In this document: piece by piece, positions 34,062-46,129 of the stretch
How positions within the stretch are numbered: the first letter of the stretch is position 1
Layout: the number at the start of each line of letters is the position of its first letter
Source of the DNA: Pseudorasbora parva
Lineage: Eukaryota; Chordata; Actinopteri; Cypriniformes; Gobionidae
NCBI RefSeq assembly: GCF_024679245.1
Contig: NC_090178.1
Span: 1,379,353-1,443,352 of the forward strand
Length of the DNA stretch: 64,000 nt
Direction of reading: 5' to 3'
The notes under the pieces: generated by a model
Seen by the model: only the letters and a program-made list of their open reading frames with translations
Databases searched by the model: none
What the model was told of the DNA's origin: nothing
Made by a program: the position numbers and the translations under genes

Positions 34062-34274
34062 ACACTGTAAAAAATAAAAATACTGTTAATTTTCTGCCAG
34101 TACATTATCCAGTAATTTTATGGAAGTTTCCGTTGACCCTTAAAACACAAACTAATGCAACGTGTAATTCAAAATACAGGTAAAACACCTATAAAAAAAC
34201 AATACGGAAAATTCTGTCATATTTTTACTGTACATTGTGCCCTATTTCTATGCACTTTTTTTTTACAGTGTAGA
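34062..34274. mobile_element. Short MITE, TACACTGTAAAAAA / TTTTTTTTACAGTGTA
   Basis: About 210 bases with inverted ends TACACTGTAAAAAA and TTTTTTTTACAGTGTA; the interior is AT-rich and non-coding. The ends resemble those of the AACCTGGTTGCC MITE class but the interior differs. Confidence 0.7.
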
Positions 34275-34339
34275 CGTAATACTACATTTACCATAAACTC
34301 TACACCAATAGACACTCTCGGTTAGCTAAAGGAAATTAA

Positions 34340-35160
34340 AACCCAAAGATGTCAGAAATCTTGGAGTAATCTTTGATGACCAGCTGTCCTTCAAAGACCA
34401 CATCTCATAGACGGCTCGGTCATGCAGGTTTGCATTGCACAACATCAGGAAAATCAGACCGTTCCATACGGAGCATGTAGCACAGCTTCTTGTCCAAGCC
34501 CTGGTCATTTCTAGACTTGACTATTGCAATGCGCTTCTGGCTGGACTTCCATCTTGTGCAATCAAACCGCTGCAAATGATCCAGAACGCTGCAGCACGTC
34601 TTGTATTCAATGAGCCCAAAAGGGCTCATGTCACACCTCTATTCATCTCTCTGCATTGGCTACCACTCGCTGCCCGGATCAAATTCAAAGCCCTGACTCT
34701 TGCTTATGGATCTTCCACAAGCGCAGCACCCGCATACTTCGACTCACTCCTACGCGTCTACACACCCACCAGAAGCCTTCGACTCCGCTAATGAGCGAAG
34801 GCTTGTGGTACCATCACAGAGAGGCATGAAATCCCTCTCTCGAACTTTTTCTTTCATTGTTCCGGGTTGGTGGAACGATCTTCCGTCCTCCATACGCACA
34901 ACAGAATCACTCACTTCATTCAAAAGACTCTTCACTCTTCCATGAGCACTTAATCTTACATAAAAAAAAAAAAACCTCTTTCCTCCTCTATTTCTCCTTT
35001 CTTCTTCCCTTTTCTGGTTTTTGCTCCTCGGCATAAAAATCTTGGTATTTGGGGCACTTTTTGTGTTTATTTGCCTCTTCTTGAGGGATTGCTTCCTGTT
35101 CTCCTGAGTTGTAAGTCGCTTTGGATAAAAGTGTCTGCTAAATGCATAAATGTAAATGTA
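34340..35160 (+). pseudogene. L2-type LINE 3' fragment with RT C-terminal domain
   Basis: One frame gives DVRNLGVIFDDQLSFKDHIS then a TAG stop, and resumes as VISRLDYCNALLAGLPSCAI, RLVFNEPKRAHVTPL, SLHWLPLAARIKFK, SQRGMKSLSRTFSF, WWNDLPSSIRT. This is the C-terminal part of fish L2/CR1-type reverse transcriptases. A frame change near 34785 separates the last pieces. The 3' tail (GTAAGTCGCTTTGGATAAAA near 35110, then ATAAATGTAAATGTAA) is typical of L2-type elements. 5'-truncated and inactive. Confidence 0.88.
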
Positions 35161-35336
35161 AGATGTTCTTGTGTTTGTTTGTGTACAGATAGCAGAGATA
35201 TGATTTAGCTGCTCATCACACACATCATATAAACTATCTATAATGTGGGGTTAAAATCACTGACAGGCAGTTTTGACTATCCGTTGAAAGTCTTATTTCG
35301 CAACTTTTCTAGCTAAGAATTGTTTCATTTTGGGCC

Positions 35337-36122
35337 GTTCACACAAAACATGTTTTTATCAGAAACACCACAAACCAAATCTGTTGAAATGTAGCTAAGA
35401 GCAGGGCCTGAGGGTCCGATGCGGAGACATGTCACCGGTGGCGAAGGCACTAATGAGGCCGACTGTGGAGATAATCTCTCCTGAGGAATGGGAAGACCCT
35501 GCGCTGCTCCTGAGGACTCAATGGAAAGAGCTCAGGCTGAACCTCCAGAGATCCACTGAGCTGCTCCAACGGCAGATCTTAACCACAGACTCCATCTGAC
35601 GACCTACGACACCACTAACCAAAAACGCAATCTTCTCTTTCTACCAACTAAATGTTGTGTGTCTGTGTGTGTGGACAAAACCAGAAATTGAGTTGTTTGA
35701 ATAGGTCCATTCACTGGGTTCAAACAACCCAATATCTGCATTTGTCCATTTTCAACCCAACTTGGGTTGTTTTTAACCCAGCATTTTTTTTTAGAGTGCA
35801 AGGATAGAAGGAAGGGATGGATATTCAGGGATAACTTGGCATTTCTGGTTGGCCATATGCCATCTTTGGAGGGGAAAATGGACATACAGCGGCTGGCCAC
35901 TTGGTGGCAGTGTAGAGGATGCATTAGGGACCTGTAGAGGTTAATATGCAAGAAAATCCTTTTTTGAATATCTGTCCACCGTAGTTAAGTTAACTCTATG
36001 CATGAAAGGGTTAAATAAATAGTGTACCAGAAAATGTATGTTGTCATATATAATTATTGTAATAACTTCACTGGTTAAAAATGATTTAGAAAATAAGTAA
36101 CCTGGTTGCCTTAAAATTTTGA
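35337..36122 (+). repeat. 786-bp tandem duplication, copy 1
   Basis: Copy 1 of a direct tandem duplication; the second copy is 36123-36908. Every part I compared is identical. GTTCA occurs at the left edge, the junction and the right edge. The unit contains a possible coding exon (35405-35599), the end of a GGTTGTTTTTAACCCAGCAT element and the start of an AACCTGGTTGCC-class MITE. Confidence 0.95.
35405..35599 (+). CDS. Possible terminal coding exon, unknown protein (copy 1)
   Basis: After an AG at 35403-35404 the frame runs 64 codons to a TGA at 35597-35599; an internal ATG is at 35429. The peptide has a non-repetitive, helix-prone composition: ISPEEWEDPALLLRTQWKEL, then RLNLQRSTELLQRQIL. 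An in-frame TAA lies just upstream (seven bases before the AG), so it needs a splice acceptor, and the tract before the AG is not pyrimidine-rich. It does not match EXT1 or GoLoco proteins and I do not recognise the family. It could be the last exon of a gene upstream of EXT1 or a chance frame. An identical copy is at 36191-36385. Confidence 0.4.
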   Translation, partial: GLRVRCGDMSPVAKALMRPTVEIISPEEWEDPALLLRTQWKELRLNLQRSTELLQRQILTTDSI

Positions 36123-36908
36123 GTTCACACAAAACATGTTTTTATCAGAAACACCACAAACCAAATCTGTTGAAATGTAGCTAAGAGCAGGGCCTGAGGG
36201 TCCGATGCGGAGACATGTCACCGGTGGCGAAGGCACTAATGAGGCCGACTGTGGAGATAATCTCTCCTGAGGAATGGGAAGACCCTGCGCTGCTCCTGAG
36301 GACTCAATGGAAAGAGCTCAGGCTGAACCTCCAGAGATCCACTGAGCTGCTCCAACGGCAGATCTTAACCACAGACTCCATCTGACGACCTACGACACCA
36401 CTAACCAAAAACGCAATCTTCTCTTTCTACCAACTAAATGTTGTGTGTCTGTGTGTGTGGACAAAACCAGAAATTGAGTTGTTTGAATAGGTCCATTCAC
36501 TGGGTTCAAACAACCCAATATCTGCATTTGTCCATTTTCAACCCAACTTGGGTTGTTTTTAACCCAGCATTTTTTTTTAGAGTGCAAGGATAGAAGGAAG
36601 GGATGGATATTCAGGGATAACTTGGCATTTCTGGTTGGCCATATGCCATCTTTGGAGGGGAAAATGGACATACAGCGGCTGGCCACTTGGTGGCAGTGTA
36701 GAGGATGCATTAGGGACCTGTAGAGGTTAATATGCAAGAAAATCCTTTTTTGAATATCTGTCCACCGTAGTTAAGTTAACTCTATGCATGAAAGGGTTAA
36801 ATAAATAGTGTACCAGAAAATGTATGTTGTCATATATAATTATTGTAATAACTTCACTGGTTAAAAATGATTTAGAAAATAAGTAACCTGGTTGCCTTAA
36901 AATTTTGA
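36123..36908 (+). repeat. 786-bp tandem duplication, copy 2
   Basis: Direct repeat of 35337-36122 at a constant offset of 786 bases. After GAGTTCA near 36908 copy 2 continues into the MITE body (CATTGACATT), whereas copy 1 jumps to the start of copy 2 (CACAAAAC), which fixes the junction. Confidence 0.95.
36191..36385 (+). CDS. Possible terminal coding exon, unknown protein (copy 2)
   Basis: Identical to 35405-35599, including the AG acceptor and TGA stop. If the exon is real, only the first copy would normally end the protein; the second would be spare or an alternative last exon. Confidence 0.35.
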   Translation, partial: GLRVRCGDMSPVAKALMRPTVEIISPEEWEDPALLLRTQWKELRLNLQRSTELLQRQILTTDSI

Positions 36909-37236
36909 GTTCATTGACATTAAAATGTTGAGTTAATACAATGAACATTTTTTGAGATTCGACAACCTTTATTAAAATGTTATTAAAAGGTTTTGTAAGC
37001 ATATTGGGTAAGTGTGTGTGTTTTATTTGTGATGACACAGCCAAATTGTGCTATTTTCATGATTTATCACATTTTTATGTGGTTCAGATACAATAATATT
37101 TTGAGTTTCTATTTATTATACAAATTTCCTTCATTGTATCAACTCAAATTTTTAATTTCAATAAACTTTAAATTTTAAGGCAACCAGGTTACTTACTTTT
37201 TAAAGGTAAACCAACAAAAAACAACATTTTACAGTG
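36855..37236. mobile_element. AACCTGGTTGCC-class MITE, complete copy
   Basis: Ends CACTGGTTAAAAATG and CATTTTACAGTG; subterminal GTAACCTGGTTGCCTTAAAA is mirrored by AAGGCAACCAGGTTACTTAC. AT-rich interior, no frame. Copy 1 of the 786-bp duplication contains only its first ~55 bases, so the duplication breakpoint lies inside this MITE. Confidence 0.85.
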
Positions 37237-37514
37237 TTGTAATAATGTTGCCATAAAAAAACTTTTTTTCCTATCTATGTTGTAAAATCATGTTTCAATC
37301 AACTTTGTAATATATGAGTGCAGGGACGGATTGGCAAGTCCAGAACGGCCGTCGGTGAAAAAAAGAAAAGAAAAAGTCTAATAACTCGGGCTGTCAAAAT
37401 TAATGTGTTAATAACGCGTTACGGAAATTAATTTTAACGGCATGTTATGAACAAGAGCGCTCCCAAGTCCGTGTTCTTCACACTGTTCGCGTGACTTTTA
37501 GCACAGTTCGGTGG

Positions 37515-38139
<625 letters not shown>

Positions 38140-38857
38140 TAAAGGAATAGTTCACCCAAAAAATGAAAACTCTGGACTGCAAAAAACGTCTTCTTTATTT
38201 AGTATTTTTGTCTTGTTTCCAGTCCAAATATCTAAAAATTCTTAAATCAAGATGCATTTACTAGATAAGTCAAACAACATAAGATATTTTTCTTTTTTTT
38301 CTTAAAAATACGATCTAAATGCAGTGAGTTTTTGCTTAAAAAAGGCAAAATGATCTGCCAATGGGGTGAGAAAAATAACCATGTTTCTTGTTTCCGTCCC
38401 GAACAGAAATAAGATTATTTTTCTCACCCCATTGGCAGATCATTTTGCTTATTTTAAGCATTGTATTTTCAGCAAAACATGAAAAAATATCTTATGTCGT
38501 TTCACTTGTCTAGTAAATGCATCTTGATTGAAGAATTTTTAGATATTTAGACTGGAAACAAGACAAAAATACTGAGTAAGAAGAGCATTATTTGCAGTGT
38601 TGTCATCATTTCCTAACCCTCCTGTTGTTCCAAACCTGTGTGGGTTTCTTTCTTCTGCTGAACACAAAATTATAAACTATAATAAACTAATAAACAATAA
38701 CCAACTATAGTAGGCTATGGTTGCTCTCTCTGCTTAGTTATAAACATTCTTACAAATATCTTCTTTTGTGTTCATAAAGAAACTCACACAGGTTTGGAAC
38801 AACATGAGAGGCGAGAAAATGACAACATGTTCAATTTTAGGTGAACTATCCCTTTAA
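38140..38857. mobile_element. AGGAATAGTTCACCC-class MITE interrupted by a foldback MITE
   Basis: Left end TAAAGGAATAGTTCACCC and right end GGTGAACTATCCCTTTAA are inverted. The body is broken after AAATGAAAACTCTGG by the CTGCAAAAAA-class element at 38176-38599 and resumes at GTCATCATTTCCTAACCCTC. It abuts the EXT1 promoter region. Confidence 0.85.
38176..38599. mobile_element. CTGCAAAAAA-class foldback MITE, copy 3 (nested)
   Basis: Ends ACTGCAAAAAACG and TTATTTGCAGTG; central CTGCCAATGGGGTGAG and CTCACCCCATTGGCAG mirror. Inserted in the MITE at 38140-38857, so it is the younger of the two. Confidence 0.87.
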
Positions 38858-39559
38858 TGCCGCTTGACTGTGGTCATGAAGGGGTTACAGAAGCGTCGGC
38901 TCGACCGGAAACGACGCGAACCAATCACGGCGCACGGTGCGCGACGGCGGCGCGTGACATCATCAGCCGTCGTGAAGAGATTGGAATGCTACAATGTAAC
39001 AATCGCAACTGGACGCCTCGGATTAAAGCGCTGGAATGTTGTTACATTGTATCGGAAAAGCGTTTTGAATGTAACAAGGAATAAAGCAAACGCGCGCGTG
39101 TGGGACGTCCTCACGAACTGCGGCTTCACAGCAACAACAAAAGGAGGATTGATAAGCCGAAAATATGTGAGAATGCACGGATTTATTGAGGATTTATCCG
39201 CTCGGGAAGTTTTTGACAGGCTCTTTCTGAGCAGCACACATCACGTGAGATCAATCACTGGGAAATATCTCTGCATGTAAAGAACACTTCTCCGAAAGTA
39301 CTCTCTAATGCTTGTGGTTGAACCAAAAGCAGGTGTCAAGTTTTAGATGCTGTCTAATGTGAAGCAGGAGAGGAGAGAAGAGGTCGATCCATAAGGAAGG
39401 GTTCAGGATAAGTCGCCCACATGCTCTGGATTTGGGATTTGAATCATAAGGTGGAAGCCGAGAGCATCAAACCCCTGCAGGTCTGTGGAAGATGCTGTCC
39501 AGCAGGAGTTAAGACCTTCATATTCATCAGCAAACCGCTCCATTTGGATCTAAGGACAC
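38858..39559 (+). promoter_or_regulatory. Probable ext1 promoter and 5'UTR, CpG-rich
   Basis: CpG density rises sharply at 38858-39120 (for example CGACGGCGGCGCGTGACATC near 38942), unlike the AT-rich neighbourhood, and this lies 0.4-0.7 kb upstream of the EXT1 start codon. EXT1 genes are generally driven by CpG-rich promoters with a long 5'UTR. Short upstream frames exist. The transcription start cannot be placed from sequence alone, and no clear TATA box is seen. Confidence 0.55.
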
Positions 39560-40473
39560 ATGCAGGCCAAAAAACGCTATTTAATTCTGTCCTCTGCGGG
39601 TGTGTGTCTCATTCTCCTCTTTATCCTGCAGGGACCAGCTTCCAAAGGGAGTCTGAGCAGAGGGGATGACCCCCATCCACACTGGCCCTCTTTCTCAGAC
39701 CGCTTACGAGCTTTTATTCCGTGGGATCAGACCCAAAATGAAGACTACAATGTCCGCACTTCTCCGAGACACAGAAGAGACGATAGCCCAGGAGCTCACA
39801 AATGCAGAATGGACTCTTGCTTTGACTTCTCTTTATGCAGGAGGAACGGCTTTAAAGTGTACGTGTACCCTCAGCAGAAAGGTGAGAAGATGTCAGAAAG
39901 CTACCAAAATATATTGTCCTCCATCGAGGGGTCCAGATTTTACACTTCAGACCCGGGACAGGCTTGCCTTTTCGTTTTAAACCTCGACACTTTAGACCGA
40001 GACCAGCTGTCCCCTCAATATGTCCACAACCTCAAAACCAAAATCCAAAACCTGAACCTGTGGAACAACGGGCGTAACCACCTGATCTTCAACCTGTATT
40101 CTGGCACATGGCCGGATTACACAGAGGATTTGGGGTTTGATATTGGTCAGGCCATGTTGGCCAAAGCCAGCATTAGCACTGAAAACTTCAGACCCAGATT
40201 TGACATCTCCATCCCTTTGTTCTCCAAAGATCACCCTCGGACCGGAGGAGAGAGGGGGTATTTAAAATACAACACCATCCCTCCTTTTAGGAAATACATG
40301 CTGGTTTTTAAAGGCAAGCGCTATCTGACTGGGATTGGATCTGACACCAGGAATGCGCTTTATCATGTCCATAATGCTGAAGATGTGGTTCTCCTCACCA
40401 CATGCAAACATGGCAAAGACTGGCAGAAGCATAAAGATGCTCGCTGCGACAAGGACAACGCTGAATATGACCG
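39560..40473 (+). CDS. ext1: Exostosin-1 coding exon 1 (partial gene)
   Basis: EXT1 and EXT2 form the Golgi heparan sulfate polymerase, adding alternating glucuronic acid and N-acetylglucosamine. This exon encodes 304 residues plus two bases. MQAKKR is a short cytoplasmic tail; residues 7-25 are a membrane anchor ([19 protein letters not shown]); a stem follows; the exostosin domain (GT47) starts about residue 82 with [12 protein letters not shown] and [15 protein letters not shown], and continues through [24 protein letters not shown] and [18 protein letters not shown]. The exon ends GACCG at 40473 with donor GTAAG, phase 2, as in human EXT1 exon 1 (by memory). It is 16 codons shorter than human, all in the stem. 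If later exons are of usual length the protein would be about 730 residues, which fits a teleost ext1a-type paralogue; the paralogue is not settled. The context of the ATG (C at -3) is weak. The rest lies outside the window. Confidence 0.95.
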
Positions 40474-40685
40474 GTAAGATTTTATCTGTCACAAATGGTG
40501 GCACTATAACCAATGCATCCATAGCCTATTATATTATACGGCCTCAAAAAGTATTTGCACATGTAAAATGTGTCGCAAAAGATTACAAAATCTGTGCCGT
40601 TTATGGTTTTTGCATTTATATTGCGCAGCTTTTCAGATGTTCTTTTTAGTTTTATAATGATAAAACACTAGATTAGTTAACATTT
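40474..40685 (+). other. Start of ext1 intron 1
   Basis: Begins GTAAGATTTT directly after the exon. No exon 2 (expected to start with a YDYREML-type peptide) was seen in the remaining 23.5 kb, so the rest of the window is probably intron 1, as in other vertebrates where this intron is very large. Confidence 0.75.
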
Positions 40686-41190
40686 AACGTGCATTATGTA
40701 ATCAGATTTATTTTTGATGTTATTAATAAAGTAACGCATTACAAGTAACATGCATTATGTAATCAGATTACTTTTTGATATTACGAGAAAATAACGCATT
40801 ACAAGTTACGTGCATTATGTAATCAGATTACTTTTTGATGTTACGAGAAAAAGTAATGCATTACAAGTGACGTGCATTATGTAATCAGATTACTTTTTGA
40901 TGTGATTAGTAAAGTAATGCATTACAAGTAACGTGCATTATGTAATCAGATTACTTTTTGATATTATGAGAAACAATATTGCATTACAAGTAACGTGCAT
41001 TATGTAATCAGATTACTTTTTGATATTACGAGTAAAGTAACGCATTACAAGTAACGTGCATTACTTGATTAGATTACTTATGGATGTTACGAGTAAAATA
41101 ACACACTAATAATATGCATTATGTGATTAGATTACTTTTGGATCTAAAAAGTAATGCATTAAAATATTGTGCATTATGTAATCATTTACG
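40686..41190 (+). repeat. 61-bp minisatellite, first block (about 8 copies)
   Basis: Unit around GCATTATGTAATCAGATTAC plus TTTTTGATGTTACGAG, period about 61 bases; units decay toward 41190. Same unit as 42588-43504. Confidence 0.92.
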
Positions 41191-42587
41191 TAGTTTATAT
41201 TTAAATGGATAACTATTCACTTGAAAAATATGTTTTTAGATTTATAGTGATAGAACAATATATTTGGTAAGACTTTGCAAGGCGTAAGGCGTTGCATTAG
41301 TTAATGCGTTACCTAACATTAACAATGTGCTATACATTTGTTACAGTATTCTTTGTTAATATTAGTTAATAATGTACAACTGTTCATTGTTAGTTCAGGT
41401 CCATTAACTAATATTAACAAATATAACTTTTAATGGTGTAATGTATTAGTAAATGTTAAACACTTTGAACACTTACAAATGTTATAATCTTTGGATTATA
41501 TAGCAAACTTTTAAGAAATTCTAAATTGCTTGTTTGAACTAATTTAGCACTTCTGATGCGTTTGCCTGATGTTAAAGTAATCTTTAGTGCAGTTGTTTTT
41601 GGGATAGTGTGCATGGGCTTTTGCATTCAAAGAAATATTGCTATGATTATTTTATCTAGTTCAGTGACATTCAGAGCAAAATACCTTTGGGATCAGTGTA
41701 TGAATATAAGCATTAACTATTTGAATATGCATCAACGATCAAAAAAATCTGAGCTTAATGTAATTTTAATTAACATTTGTGTTACCAAAAACATTTGCTA
41801 TCATTCTGATGGGAAAGATACCGAAAATATCTTCAAAATGCTGCATCAGTTGTGTTTCATTCATGCTGAGCTTGTTTCAGAAGATGATCAAAATCTAGTT
41901 TTCTAATGCAGTGATTTTTTTTAAAACCCTAAGCTGATGCCTATCATTATAACATATCATCTCCAATTGAAGTGCACATGAAATAGCTTTAATGCATTAA
42001 TGTGCAGTCCGTAGGATGCAAAAGCTTTCAATGTGCATGACATAACCCTGAATATCATACCACACGCAATCAGGATATATTTGTCCGTGTACACTACCCT
42101 TCAAAAGTTCGGGGTTTGTTGTGATTTTATGAGGTTTTACAAAGAAGCTTCTTCTGCTCACCAAGGCTGCATTTAATCCAGTAAAGCAGTGTAATATTCC
42201 TCCAGTGTAACTCATCAGTCCTCTATGTGAATATATAGTAAAGTGTGATTTATTCCTGTGATCAAAGCTGAATTTATCATCATTACTCCAGTCTTCAGAG
42301 TCACATGATTCTTCACTAATCATTCTCAGATGATGATTTGAGGCTCAAGAATTTGAGATTTATGTGGAAATTTATGTGTTTTTTTTTAGGATTTGTAAAA
42401 TAGACCCCAAACATTTGAATATATTTGGTGTAGTGTAAACTACTGTTTAAAAGTTTTGGGCAGTTTATACATTTTTGTTGTTGTTGGCAAGGATGCATTC
42501 ATTTGGTTAAAAGTGAGAGTAAAGAATATTGTTACAAATTAATATTGTCCTTTTTATCAAAGAATCCTGAAAAAATTATCACGCTGA
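41191..42587. other. Spacer between minisatellite blocks, with dispersed repeats
   Basis: 41270-41460 (TTGGTAAGACTTTGCAAGGC, AACTAATATTAACAAATA) resembles the GGTAACACTTTA repeat class. 42090-42345 is the inverted relative of 15340-15660. A 116-codon frame at 41556-41906 has no family signature and is probably chance in AT-rich DNA. Confidence 0.5.
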
Positions 42588-43504
42588 TTACATTTTAATG
42601 TTACAAGTAACGTGCATTTTGTAATCGGATTACTTTTTGATCTTACAAGTAAAGTACCACATTACAAGTAACATGCATTATGTAATTGGATTAGTTTTTG
42701 ATTTTACTAGTGAAGTAACGCATTACAAGTAACGTGTATTACGTAATCGGATTACTTTTTGATGTTACAAGTAAAGTAACGCATTACAAGTAACGTGCAT
42801 TATGTAATCGGATTACTTTTTGATTTTACTAGTAAAGTAACGCATTACAAGTAACGTGCATTATGTAATCGGATTACTTTTTGATGTTACAAGTAAAGTA
42901 ACGCCTTACAAGTAACGTGCATTATGTAATTGGATTACTTTTTGATGTTACAAGTAAAGTAGCGCATTATGTAATCTGATTACTTTTAATGTTACAAGTA
43001 AAGTAACTCATTACAAGTAACGTGCGTTATGTAATCTGATTACTTTTTGATGTTACGAGTAAAGTAACGCATTACAAGTAACGTGCGTTATGTAATCGGA
43101 TTACTTTTTGATGTTACAAGTAAAGTAACGCATTACAAGTAACGTGCATTACGTAATCGGATTACTTTTTGATGTTACGAGTAAAGTTACGCATTACAAG
43201 TAACGTGCATTATGTAATCTGATTACTTTTTGATGTTACGAGTAAAGTAACGCATTACAAGTAACGTGCATTATGTAATCTGATTACTTTTTGATGTTAC
43301 GAGTAAAGTAACGCATTACAAGTAACGTGCATTATGTAATCTGATTACTTTTTGATGTTACGAGTAAAGTAACGCATTACAAGTAACGTGCATTATGTAA
43401 TCTGATTACTTTTTGATGTTACAAGTAACGCATTACAAGTAACGTGCATTATGTAATCTGATTACTTTTTGATGTTACGAGTAAAGTAATGCATTACAAG
43501 TAAC
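42588..43504 (+). repeat. 61-bp minisatellite, second block (about 15 copies)
   Basis: Near-identical units at about 42605, 42665, 42727 and onward, each with GTAATCxGATTACTTTTTGA and GTAACGCATTACAAGTAACG. The last six units are the most uniform, suggesting recent expansion at the right end. Confidence 0.95.
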
Positions 43505-43980
43505 TGCGTCTATTATTCTGAATTAGCGTTATGTTATGCAATCTTCTTCCTCAATTGTTATGATGATCCGAGAGGGAGGTGTTAAGAAGTCAAATGCTTC
43601 ACTTTGCCTTTAACGCTGTTGAACAAACCGTGATCTGTGTGGTGTGTGTTGTGTGCCTCGGGCCCCGGTTTCCTGCTGTGTTTTTTGTCCCGGTGGCTGC
43701 GGGGCCGGTGAGACGGAGAAGGATTAGTGCAAACAATGTCTCTGGTGCCAGTGGGGGTAAAGCAGGCCTCTCTCTGTTTAAACAGCCGTTTCCCAGACCC
43801 CACTCCATCAACCAGGAATGCCTGTGTCCTGGCTGACCCTACATGACCTCAATGTCATCCCGCCTACCGATAGGCTGTTCTGGGTCGCTTCAAGAGATGC
43901 TCACATGCCACTCACATCATTAACAACCTTCCCGAAGCACAGCTGTGCTCTTACTGATATGAGCATTTATAATTATATAC
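43505..43980. other. Non-repetitive intronic segment
   Basis: GC-richer than its neighbours and without visible repeats. Frames on both strands (for example 43579-43836) are unsupported by any family. A conserved regulatory element is possible but not shown. Confidence 0.35.
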
Positions 43981-44206
43981 TAGGAATGCAACAATACAGT
44001 TAGTCCACGGTTCAATACACACCTTGGTTTTTAACCACGGTTTTTCCGGTTCGTTTTTTTCTATTCTAGTCTTCGGTGACAGGAGCAGAAAAGGGTTAAG
44101 GAGAAAATGTTTTAATTGCAATAATCTTTCTTATTTTCACTTAAAGACTTGAAACCCTTACTTAAACTTAAAAAAAAAAAAACATGTACACATTCCCTGT
44201 GTAATG

Positions 44207-44321
<115 letters not shown>

Positions 44322-44540
44322 CAGTAGCATTTAAGTATGAATTTAAATGAATAAATGTAGGCTAAAATTAAAACTACATATCCTTCAATATACAACATTG
44401 ATTAAAAGCTACTGTAAGGTTTTATTTAATTTTTATTAACATCATTTTAGAGGTGAACTGTCCCTTGAACTGTCCCTAACCTGCTCGCATCTCATATACA
44501 GATGCAATTTTGCTTTCACTTTAGACATAACCGACTGTGT

Positions 44541-45729
44541 TTAAAGGGGCGGTGAAACACACAGTTTCAGTCAATCTCATGTCAATCTTGAGTACCTCTA
44601 GAGTAGTATTGCATCCTTCATATCTCCGAAAAGTCTTTAGTTTTATTATATTTATAAAAGAAATATGGGCTGTACCGAGTCTTTCCGGAAAAAAACGAGC
44701 GGCTGGAGGCGTATCGTGTGGGCGGAGCTAAAGAATGACGAGCGCACCCAAAGCGGTGACGTCCTCAAGCGTGGAGAAACCCATCGCTATCTCAGCTAAT
44801 ACAGATAATGATCCAGAATCAGATCCGGAGGCTGAAATAAACTGAACAGGAGAAGCAGCAGCAGCAGGACGTCCGTCTCTGTGGTATGGACTGTATTTAG
44901 TGGCCTGTCAACATTTGTGTGTGTTTACTCGCAGTTTATGAGGACATGATTCGGTTTATGGACTATTGTATGCGACTAAACCTTAGCAGTAGCAAGCAAA
45001 ACGGTTTAGCACGTCAGACTAGTGTAACGTTATACAGAGAACAGCAATAGAGTCCGTTAGCGCATTTGAATGACGAAGCACGCGATCGTGTCGTTTACTG
45101 ATGTTTACTCACGCGACGATAGCCGACAGCACAGACATCTGAAGCAGTTTAACTCACCGGCTGCTTCCAAAGCAGGACCGAAGCTTTATCGCTGGGACCG
45201 CTCCGGTAGAAACACACTTCTTTGGTATGATTTGGTGAAGTCCTGACAGCAGTGACCGTGGAGATCCACTTTGAGACGCGACTGAAGCGATGTTGTGAAG
45301 CTTCCCGTCATTTCTGCGTTCAAATCGGTTCAAATGCAGCGCTGCCTTCCCAGAATGCTGTGCTGAAGCGCTGAAGTTGCCCATAGGAATAAAGTGGAGC
45401 GTGGCGCCTGGATCGTCTGGATCGTCTGGATCTGCAGCTGAGAGTGTGTATGGGCGTGCGTTTCCTCTCTCGCTCTAGTCACGCGCGCGCACCCTACCGG
45501 GAGAAGAGCCCGTACGGCCCATTCAAAGACCTTCCGCTCTGTTGAGCCACACTCGAAAAAAACTCTCCGAAACTTGTGAGAAACCGGAAGGAGTATTTTT
45601 GACACAGAAATACTCCATCAAACGTCCAACATTAGTTTTTGAAACTTTGTCTGTGTTTAGGATGGGAATCCGAGTCTTTAACAGAGTAAAGCTCAGTATG
45701 CATGAAACAGCATTTCACCGCCCCTTTAA
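44541..45729. mobile_element. TTAA-bounded element with TTAAAGGGGCGGTGAAA ends
   Basis: Perfect 17-base inverted ends TTAAAGGGGCGGTGAAA (44541-44557) and TTTCACCGCCCCTTTAA (45713-45729). TTAA at both edges suggests Kolobok or piggyBac mobilisation. The interior has CpG-rich promoter-like sequence and no transposase. It lies inside the hAT-like element. Confidence 0.85.
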
Positions 45730-46129
45730 TGTTAACCTTGTGTGTTTGACCGTATTAGCGCAGTAAGACAGACGTTTAGTGAGCGCGCTCAATGCAAAAC
45801 AGTGCATAAGCACGCCGATGAAATGTTTAACCGGCAAGGCTTTAAAACGCGGCTAACACCCGCTAACTTTAGGGCATATGATTGGATATTTGCTCATATC
45901 AGCGCGTGGACTCACAGGCACACTCAGAAAGAGCCGAAATATACTGAGAGGAATATTTCAAACAGAGAGAAATGGAAATAATTAATTAAATAACTGCATT
46001 TCGCCAGCGCGTATTGAACCGTGAGTGCCGTACCGAGCGGTTCAATATTATATTGAGTATTGTGGCATCCCTAATATATATTATTAAAAGGCCATTTTAG
46101 TGTCCGGCATTCCACTTATTTCTGGTTAA

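Noticed and set aside
34435..34791. A possible host gene of 118 codons
   Set aside because: The peptide is the C-terminal part of an L2-type reverse transcriptase with an upstream stop and a frame change.
41556..41906. 116-codon frame in ext1 intron 1
   Set aside because: AT-rich composition, no splice context or family signature; expected by chance.
40686..43504. Regular 61-bp repeats as a CRISPR array
   Set aside because: The whole unit is repeated, with no variable spacers.
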